Below are positions 1 to 4,526 of a stretch of DNA of 7,642 nucleotides, piece after piece. Origin of the DNA: an uncultured Kangiella sp. (GTDB lineage: Bacteria > Pseudomonadota > Gammaproteobacteria > Enterobacterales > DSM-103792); NCBI GenBank assembly GCA_946480585.1, contig CAMLKQ010000102.1:1-7642 (forward strand). Reading direction: 5' to 3'. Position 1 is the stretch's first letter. Each line of letters begins with the position of its first letter. The notes beneath the pieces are model-generated. The model was not told where the DNA came from. It did no database searches and saw only the letters and a program-made list of their open reading frames with translations. The position numbers and the translations under genes are program-made.

Positions 1-415
1 CGAACCGGTACTGCACGCCGTACAGGTATTCGACCTTGACCTGAATGCGGGTCGGAATGTGGGCATCGGCTAGCTGTTTCAGCGCAGCCAGAATCGGCTC
101 CAGATCGAGAATGCCGTCGATGATGACGGTGAGTTTGGGCTCCCAGCCTTGAGCGAACTCACGCGCCAGCGCCTCGACCTGACTCGCCTGCACCAGCAAA
201 CGGCGGCCCTCACTCAGCACCGCCTCGCCAGCCGGGGTCAGCTTGGCCCGGTAGCCGTCGCGGGTCAGCAGCGCCAGCCCGAGGGATTGTTCCAGCTTGC
301 GGACGTGGTAGCTGACGGCCGACTGGGCCTTGTGCAGGCGCTCGGCCGCCTTGGCAAAGCCGCCCTCGCGCACCACGGTGTCGAGCACCTTCAGCGATTC
401 CAGGTCCAGACTCAT
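1..415 (-). CDS. LysR-family transcriptional regulator (N-terminal part, runs off the left edge)
   Basis: The first 138 residues of a DNA-binding regulator are visible; LysR proteins usually have about 300. Residues 20-42 form the winged helix-turn-helix (F20, AKAAERLHKAQSAVSYHVRKL, E42), with the wing at about 50-65 (LLTRDGY, KLTPAGE). A linker helix follows to about residue 90, and the effector-binding domain begins near W91 (WEPKLTVIIDGILDLEP). The start is the ATG at 415-413, preceded on the minus strand by GAGGAAG about 8 bases upstream, and the protein begins MSLDLESLKVLDTV as expected for the family. It is divergent from hppD, 170 bases away, and LysR proteins commonly control the divergent neighbour, so control of hppD is a reasonable inference. 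The effector is unknown, and I cannot assign it to a named regulator. The family call is secure. Confidence 0.93.
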   Translation of the reverse strand, partial: MSLDLESLKVLDTVVREGGFAKAAERLHKAQSAVSYHVRKLEQSLGLALLTRDGYRAKLTPAGEAVLSEGRRLLVQASQVEALAREFAQGWEPKLTVIIDGILDLEPILAALKQLADAHIPTRIQVKVEYLYGVQYRF

Positions 416-461
416 CAAGGCTTCCTCGGCACTGGCATCGGGGCCCTGCTGGGCTCCGACC

Positions 462-490
462 GGCCATCGATTTATTGGATGAAGATGGCC
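462..490. promoter_or_regulatory. Candidate LysR-type operator between the regulator and hppD
   Basis: A perfect inverted repeat, GGCCATC (462-468) and GATGGCC (484-490), is separated by 15 bases. Overlapping it is ATCGATTTATTGGAT (466-480), which fits the ATC-N9-GAT and T-N11-A pattern typical of LysR-type recognition sites. It lies about 50 bases upstream of the regulator start and about 100 upstream of the hppD start, overlapping the only AT-rich stretch in the region. This is where a LysR protein would autoregulate and activate a divergent target. Binding is inferred, not shown. Confidence 0.45.
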
Positions 491-500
491 CAAATATTAT
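471..500 (+). promoter_or_regulatory. Possible hppD promoter with weak -35
   Basis: TATTAT at 495-500 matches five of six bases of the sigma70 -10 consensus. The best-spaced -35 is the poor TTTATT at 471-476, 18 bases upstream, which lies inside the candidate LysR box. A weak -35 overlapped by an operator suits an activated promoter. The predicted start near 507 leaves a leader of about 79 nt that contains a 6-bp hairpin (546-562). Confidence 0.3.
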
Positions 501-585
501 TCTTTTTTTGAGGACTTTGCCTGCCTAGTCTGGCGACCTGCGAAAGGCCGCCCGTCGCGGCCCTCCCCGGTCAGAGGAAAATCCC

Positions 586-1656
586 GTGAGCTCCACCCCG
601 GTCACCGCCGTCCCGGCAACTGTCACCAACCCGTTGAACCTGCGCGGTATCGAATTCACCGAGTTCTGCGCGCCCGATGGCAGCAGCACCAACCTCGACA
701 AACTGTTCTGGGAATTCGGCTTCTCGAAACTGAAAAAACACAAAGCCAAAGACATCGTCTACTACCGCCAGAACGACATTCACTTCCTGATCAACCACGA
801 GAAGAGCGGCTTCTCGGCCGGCTTTGCCAAAAAGCACGGCCCAGCCATCTGCTCGATGGGCTGGCGTGTCGATGACGCCCAGTTCGCTCACGACGAAGCG
901 GTGCGTCGCGGCGCCCGCAGCGCCAACGACAGCGCCAAGGATCTGCCCTACCCGGCCATTTATGGCATCGGCGACAGCCTGATCTATTTCATCGACACGT
1001 TTGGCGACAAAGGCAGCATTTACGACAGCGAATTTGTCGCGCTCGATCAACCGCTGGTGCAGGCCGACAAAGGCTTCCAGTTCGTCGATCACCTGACCAA
1101 CAACGTGCACAAAGGCACGATGGAACAGTGGTCGAATTTCTACAAGAACGTGTTCGGCTTCTATGAAGTGCGCTACTTCGACATCAACGGCGTCAAGACC
1201 GGTTTGACCTCGTACGCACTGCGCTCGCCGGACGGCAGCTTCTGCATTCCGATCAACGAAAACAAGAACGACAAGGATCAGATCGCCGAATACCTGCGCG
1301 AATACGATGGCCCGGGCGTGCAGCACCTCGCCTTCGGCACCTACGACATTCTCGACTCGCTCGACAAGATGGTCGGCACGAGCATCGAGACGCTGGACAT
1401 CGACGATGAGTACTACGCCGAAGTGTTCGACCGGGTGCCGAACGTCATCGAAGATCACCAGCGCATCCGCAACCATCAGGTGCTGGTTGACGGCGGCGAG
1501 CACGGCTACCTGTTGCAGATTTTCACCCGCAACCTGATCGGCCCGATCTTCATCGAGATCATCCAGCGCAAAAACGAACTCGGCTTCGGCGAAGGCAACT
1601 TCGGCGCGCTGTTCCGTTCGATTGAAAAAGATCAGGAACGCCGCGGCGTGATCTGA
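586..1656 (+). CDS. hppD: 4-hydroxyphenylpyruvate dioxygenase
   Basis: A cytoplasmic non-haem Fe(II) enzyme that converts 4-hydroxyphenylpyruvate and O2 to homogentisate and CO2, the second step of tyrosine breakdown (and the source of pyomelanin where homogentisate accumulates). It has 356 residues, the normal bacterial length. The two vicinal-oxygen-chelate halves are present. The iron ligands by family motif are H169 (VDHLTNNV), H247 (GPGVQHLAF) and E324 (IFIEIIQRK), and the C-terminal signature GFGEGNFGALFRSIE covers about 333-347. The start is GTG at 586, chosen because AGAGGA at 573-578 lies 7 bases upstream. The N-terminal 15 or so residues (Thr/Val/Pro-rich) are a short leader before the conserved NPLNLRGIEFTEF. 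It stands alone between a divergent LysR gene and a terminator; no homogentisate dioxygenase or fumarylacetoacetase gene is in view. Identification is very secure. Confidence 0.97.
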   Translation: MSSTPVTAVPATVTNPLNLRGIEFTEFCAPDGSSTNLDKLFWEFGFSKLKKHKAKDIVYYRQNDIHFLINHEKSGFSAGFAKKHGPAICSMGWRVDDAQFAHDEAVRRGARSANDSAKDLPYPAIYGIGDSLIYFIDTFGDKGSIYDSEFVALDQPLVQADKGFQFVDHLTNNVHKGTMEQWSNFYKNVFGFYEVRYFDINGVKTGLTSYALRSPDGSFCIPINENKNDKDQIAEYLREYDGPGVQHLAFGTYDILDSLDKMVGTSIETLDIDDEYYAEVFDRVPNVIEDHQRIRNHQVLVDGGEHGYLLQIFTRNLIGPIFIEIIQRKNELGFGEGNFGALFRSIEKDQERRGVI

Positions 1657-1671
1657 ACCACAGCAGTAGCG

Positions 1672-1704
1672 AAAAAAGGGCCGGCTCATGACCGGCCCTT
1701 TTTT
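1672..1704 (+). terminator. Intrinsic terminator after hppD
   Basis: A perfect 13-bp stem, AAAAAAGGGCCGG (1672-1684) with CCGGCCCTTTTTT (1692-1704), closes a 7-base loop (CTCATGA). It begins 15 bases after the hppD stop. The A-run before and T-run after the GC core make it symmetrical, so it could stop transcription from either side. Confidence 0.9.
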
Positions 1705-1774
1705 GCTTCTGCCTGCGCTGATGGGAACCCGATCGCCCACTGACAAAGTTTCCGGCACCGATCCGTGCAGCCAA

Positions 1775-1803
1775 TTGCCAGAACCCGGCCGGACCAGTAG
1801 GCT
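1775..1803 (+). promoter_or_regulatory. Possible promoter of the M48 peptidase gene
   Basis: TTGCCA (1775-1780, five of six to the -35 consensus) and TAGGCT (1798-1803, three of six to the -10) are separated by 17 bases. The site lies between the hppD terminator and the GTG start at 1851. A promoter is needed here because the preceding gene is terminated, but the -10 is weak. Confidence 0.35.
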
Positions 1804-1850
1804 GGTGCCCGCTCGACGGCAGGGGGCTGTCGTGAAGGGGGAGTCTTATC

Positions 1851-3233
1851 GTGCAGGACCGGGTTTATTCCAACGAGAAAACGCTGTTCGCCATTGCGGC
1901 CGTGCTGGCCGCGTTGATCTGGGTTGCCTTGCTGTATTTCACCATGGGCCTGGTGCTGATATATGTGCTGATCGGCTGGCTGTTTTACCTGTTCGTCCAG
2001 TCCGGATTCATTGCCTGGATCAAGGGCAATGGCGTCGAAATCACCCCGGATCAGTTCCCGGACCTGTATCAGCATTTTGATCAGTGCTGCAACACGCTTG
2101 GCGTCGACAAGCGGCCGCGGCTGTTCCTGATGAACGGCGAAGGCATGCTGAACGCGCTGGCGACCAAATTCCTGCGCACCGAATATGTCGTGTTGTTTTC
2201 CAACACGGTCGACGCACTCGAGCGCAAACCGAGTCTGGTCAAGTTCTACATCGGTCATGAACTCGGTCACCTGAGCCGCAAACACCTGACCTGGGCGCCG
2301 CTGCTGTTCCCGGTATTGTGGCTGCCGCTGCTTGGCGCCGCCTATTCCCGCGCCCGTGAATACACCTGCGATCGGCACGGTCTGGCCTGCGCCGACAACA
2401 CCGAAGACGCTTGCTTCGCCATGGCCGTACTTGCCGCCGGTGAACGCAAATGGGCCGATGTGAAGTTCACGGCTTACAACCGTCAGGTTGATGAAACCAG
2501 CGGTTTCTGGATGAGCTTCCACGAACTGTGCAGCGATTATCCGTGGCTGTCGAAGCGCGCCGTACGCTTGGTTGGCGCCAGCAAAGGCAGCGATGGTGAC
2601 GTGCCCAACCGCAACGCGTTTGCATATCTGTTTGCGCTGTTCGTGCCACGCACCGGCATGGGTGCGGCCGGTCCACTGGTGATCATCGCCATCATCGGCA
2701 TTTTGGCGGCAGTCGCGATCCCTGCGTACAAGGATTACCAGCAGCGTGCGGCGATGGCAGCGATGCAAGCCGACATGGCGGCGCAAGAAACTGCCTATCA
2801 AGATGACGCCGGTTCGGAAACGAATGTGGGTGACTACGGCACCGTTGATGAAGCGAGCGCTTATAACAGCGCTGACGATACTGCGAATTCAGGCCTGGAC
2901 AGCGCGGAAAATGAAGCAGCACTGGCCAATGCCCTGACCGGCATGAAGATCGTCTCGGCAGCCTTTATCTACGCTTACCAGAACAACCCGACCCAAGCGG
3001 TCGAGCTGGCGCAGCTGAACATGACGGAATCCGAACTGCAGGAACTCGGCATCGTTGCCATCGAGTTCTCAGACTCAGCGATGATTGCCGCGTTGAATGC
3101 AATTGATCCGGCCACTGGTGATTATCACTACGTACGCATTGCGGGCGCCCATGAAGAAGCCGGCAGCGGCATCTACGCCCAGTGCACCGACAGTTCGTTG
3201 AGCATCGAACAACTGGACGGGATCTGTCGTTAA
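1851..3233 (+). CDS. M48-family membrane zinc metallopeptidase with C-terminal pilin-like module
   Basis: A 460-residue integral membrane protein. Two N-terminal hydrophobic helices (about 11-31 and 33-52) precede an M48/HtpX-like peptidase domain. The zinc motif is HELGH at 136-140, and the downstream SRAREYTCD (166-174) supplies the third ligand E170. A further hydrophobic stretch is at 149-165. FWMSFHELCSDYPWLSKR (219-236) is a second conserved region. At about 275-293 comes VIIAIIGILAAVAIPAYKDY, which closely copies the N-terminal helix of type IV pilins although it sits deep inside the protein. A tail of about 165 residues follows, Ala/Asp/Ser-rich at first, whose only cysteines are C445 and C459 near the end, like the pilin disulfide loop. 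The glutamate at +5 of a prepilin site is absent, so processing by prepilin peptidase is doubtful. The GTG start is supported by GGGGGAG ending 7 bases upstream. The likely role is membrane protein quality control; the substrate is unknown. Confidence 0.88.
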   Translation: MQDRVYSNEKTLFAIAAVLAALIWVALLYFTMGLVLIYVLIGWLFYLFVQSGFIAWIKGNGVEITPDQFPDLYQHFDQCCNTLGVDKRPRLFLMNGEGMLNALATKFLRTEYVVLFSNTVDALERKPSLVKFYIGHELGHLSRKHLTWAPLLFPVLWLPLLGAAYSRAREYTCDRHGLACADNTEDACFAMAVLAAGERKWADVKFTAYNRQVDETSGFWMSFHELCSDYPWLSKRAVRLVGASKGSDGDVPNRNAFAYLFALFVPRTGMGAAGPLVIIAIIGILAAVAIPAYKDYQQRAAMAAMQADMAAQETAYQDDAGSETNVGDYGTVDEASAYNSADDTANSGLDSAENEAALANALTGMKIVSAAFIYAYQNNPTQAVELAQLNMTESELQELGIVAIEFSDSAMIAALNAIDPATGDYHYVRIAGAHEEAGSGIYAQCTDSSLSIEQLDGICR

Positions 3234-3247
3234 CCCAGCAGGAATAC

Positions 3248-3277
3248 GCGTCGGTAAATGCCGGCGCTTATTTATTG
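3248..3277 (+). terminator. Intrinsic terminator after the M48 gene
   Basis: GCGTCGG (3248-3254) pairs with CCGGCGC (3261-3267), seven pairs including one G-T, around the loop TAAATG. The T-rich tail TTATTTATTG follows directly. It starts 14 bases after the stop codon. It is separate from the minus-strand terminator just downstream. Confidence 0.65.
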
Positions 3278-3288
3278 ACACGGCAAAG

Positions 3289-3319
3289 AAAAAGGGCAAA
3301 TCACGCTAGCGATTTGCCC
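3289..3319 (-). terminator. Intrinsic terminator of the putative minus-strand RNA
   Basis: A perfect 9-bp stem, GGGCAAATC (3294-3302) with GATTTGCCC (3311-3319), closes an 8-base loop. On the minus strand it is followed by TTTTTC (3293-3288). On the plus strand the hairpin is followed by CCTGCAG with no T-run, so it terminates leftward transcription. No annotated protein gene uses it. Confidence 0.75.
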
Positions 3320-3399
3320 CCTGCAGACTGCGAGGTATTTTGAACACCCGCCTTGCGAGCGAGTGGAGAGCTGCACACAGCCTGACTCAAGGAGTCAGG

Positions 3400-3476
3400 G
3401 ACAGCCAGTCTCAATAATGCTTTCCCGAGCGCGACCCTCCGCTGGCCGACACCATGCAAGAGTGAGACTGGCTGTC
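3400..3476. repeat. 14-bp perfect inverted repeat with 49-base spacer
   Basis: GACAGCCAGTCTCA (3400-3413) is repeated inverted as TGAGACTGGCTGTC (3463-3476). A degenerate direct copy of the left arm, CACAGCCTGACTC (3376-3388), lies just outside and forms its own 8-bp hairpin. No target-site duplication flanks the arms. I interpret it as stem 1 of the putative RNA; a dispersed palindromic element is the alternative. Confidence 0.85.
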
Positions 3477-3483
3477 GGGGCTC

Positions 3484-3512
3484 ATTACAGCGATCCGCTC
3501 CGCGCCATTCAA
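3484..3512 (-). promoter_or_regulatory. Sigma70-type promoter for the putative RNA
   Basis: On the minus strand TTGAAT (3512-3507, four of six to the -35) and TGTAAT (3489-3484, five of six to the -10) are separated by exactly 17 bases. The expected start, seven bases after the -10, is at about 3477, the first base before the 14-bp stem arm. That agreement between two independent signals raises confidence. Confidence 0.55.
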
Positions 3513-3538
3513 TCGCATTTGCGTATCGTTCTGTAGCT

Positions 3539-3567
3539 TTGTGTACGGGGTCACGATTGCGCACAAT
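3539..3567 (+). promoter_or_regulatory. Possible prmA promoter
   Basis: TTGTGT (3539-3544) and CACAAT (3562-3567, four of six to the -10) are 17 bases apart, giving a leader of about 54 nt before prmA. It is divergent from the putative RNA promoter, and the two start points are roughly 100 bases apart. The hexamers are mediocre. Confidence 0.35.
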
Positions 3568-3627
3568 GGCAACTCCCGGTAGGGTGGCGCGCTTTTCGCG
3601 GCCCCGGAACCCGCGCAGGAGAGAGCA

Positions 3628-4521
3628 ATGGCCTTCGTCGAACTGAAACTGCAGATTGAAAAAGACGTCGCCGATGCGCTCGACGAGTTGCTGCTCGACC
3701 ATGGCGCGCTCGCGGTGACCTACGAAGATGCCGAGGATCATCCGATCCTCGAACCCGGCCCGGGCGAAACGCCGCTCTGGCAGCAGATTGTCCTGACTGC
3801 GTTGTTTGACGACGACATCGACACCGAGGCGACGCTGGCCAGCCTGCAGAACAGCCCGATCTGGCCGGCCAGCGGCCACGCCCGCTTTCAGCCAGTGGCA
3901 GACCAGGACTGGGTCCGGGCCTGGATGGACCGGTTCAAGCCGGAAGCGTTCGGTAAACGGCTGTGGGTCTGTCCGAGCTGGCATCCGGTGCCGGCCGAGG
4001 CGACCGTGCCGCTGCTGCTCGACCCGGGTCTGGCCTTTGGCACAGGTAGCCACCCGACAACCCGGCTCTGTCTGCAATGGCTGGATGGTACCGATCTTGA
4101 TGGCAAGCATGTACTCGATTACGGCTGCGGCTCCGGCATTCTGGCTATCGCCGCCGGCAAACTTGGCGCCGGTCGGCTGACTGCCATCGACAATGATCCG
4201 CAGGCATTGCTGGCAACGCGCGAAAATGCCGCCCGCAATGCGATCGATCCGGATTTGTTGACGGTGGCCCTGCCGCCGCTGGCCGATGATTTTCGCTGCG
4301 ATGTGATCGTCGCCAACATTCTGGCTGAGCCGTTACGGCAATTGGCGCCGGCGTTTGCCCGCTGGCTGCCGGCCGGCGGCAAGCTGGTGTTGTCCGGTCT
4401 GCTGGCCGAACAGGGTGCAGAGTTACAGCAGCGTTACGGACGCTGGTTTGATAACCTTGTCAGCACGCAGCACGAAGACTGGATCCGTCTGGACGGCGTG
4501 CGCAATAACGAACCTGCCTGA
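3628..4521 (+). CDS. prmA: Ribosomal protein L11 methyltransferase
   Basis: An S-adenosylmethionine-dependent methyltransferase that trimethylates ribosomal protein L11 at lysines and the N-terminus, in the cytoplasm. It has 297 residues, the usual length. The N-terminal L11-recognition domain (about 1-60, starting MAFVELKLQIEKD) is joined by a linker to a class I methyltransferase domain. Family signatures seen are DPGLAFGTGSHPTT (132-145), the SAM-binding DYGCGSG (164-170), the acidic residue after the second strand in AIDND (186-190), and VIVANILAEPL (227-237). The ATG start has AGGAGAGA (3617-3624), with GGAG 6 bases before the start. The next gene starts 5 bases after its stop, suggesting an operon and translational coupling. 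Nothing in the sequence looks broken. Confidence 0.97.
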   Translation: MAFVELKLQIEKDVADALDELLLDHGALAVTYEDAEDHPILEPGPGETPLWQQIVLTALFDDDIDTEATLASLQNSPIWPASGHARFQPVADQDWVRAWMDRFKPEAFGKRLWVCPSWHPVPAEATVPLLLDPGLAFGTGSHPTTRLCLQWLDGTDLDGKHVLDYGCGSGILAIAAGKLGAGRLTAIDNDPQALLATRENAARNAIDPDLLTVALPPLADDFRCDVIVANILAEPLRQLAPAFARWLPAGGKLVLSGLLAEQGAELQQRYGRWFDNLVSTQHEDWIRLDGVRNNEPA

Positions 4522-4526
4522 GCGCA

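Larger units (their letters stand above)
3289..3477 (-). ncRNA. Putative structured small RNA of about 190 nt, unrecognised
   Basis: This occupies most of the 390-base gap between the M48 gene and prmA, where no convincing protein gene exists. Reading the minus strand, a promoter (3512-3484) predicts a start at about 3477-3476, exactly where the first stem begins. In order: stem 1, a perfect 14-bp pairing of 3476-3463 with 3413-3400 around a 49-nt loop; stem 2, CCTGACTC with GAGTCAGG (3399-3381) around a 3-nt loop; a small GCTG/CAGC hairpin (about 3382-3371); stem 3, nine pairs at 3351-3330 with one bulged base and loop CAA; then the terminator, a 9-bp stem and five T. No gene lies downstream on this strand before the convergent M48 gene, so it is not a leader. 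It does not resemble 6S RNA, tmRNA, SRP RNA, RNase P RNA or the GGA-rich Csr/Rsm RNAs as I know them. It could instead be one copy of a dispersed palindromic repeat. Function unknown. Confidence 0.55.

Noticed and set aside
149..511. 120-codon plus-strand frame at the left end
   Set aside because: It is antisense to the LysR helix-turn-helix region, whose family match is clear, and its C-terminus is low-complexity read from the AT-rich promoter.
571..1758. 395-codon open frame antisense to hppD, longer than hppD itself
   Set aside because: The plus strand encodes an unmistakable HPPD with all iron ligands. The antisense frame is Ala/Val/Asp-rich, has no recognisable domain, and is the expected by-product of GC-rich third positions.
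1686..2801. 371-codon open frame antisense to the M48 gene
   Set aside because: It overlaps the zinc-binding region of a clear peptidase and crosses the hppD terminator. Its composition (Gln, Arg, His-rich) is that of a shadow frame.
3400..3476. MITE, or retron msr/msd region
   Set aside because: The 77-bp unit has no flanking target duplication, is too short for most MITEs, and no transposase or reverse transcriptase gene is nearby.
3411..3518. 35-codon minus-strand frame starting ATGCGATTGAATGG inside the gap
   Set aside because: It has no Shine-Dalgarno, its start lies upstream of the predicted transcription start, and its last part encodes the stem arm. A small peptide cannot be fully excluded, but nothing favours it.
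3301..4110. 269-codon minus-strand open frame running from prmA through the intergenic gap
   Set aside because: Its N-terminal half is antisense to conserved PrmA motifs, and the rest overlaps the hairpins and terminator of the putative RNA. No domain or ribosome binding site supports it.
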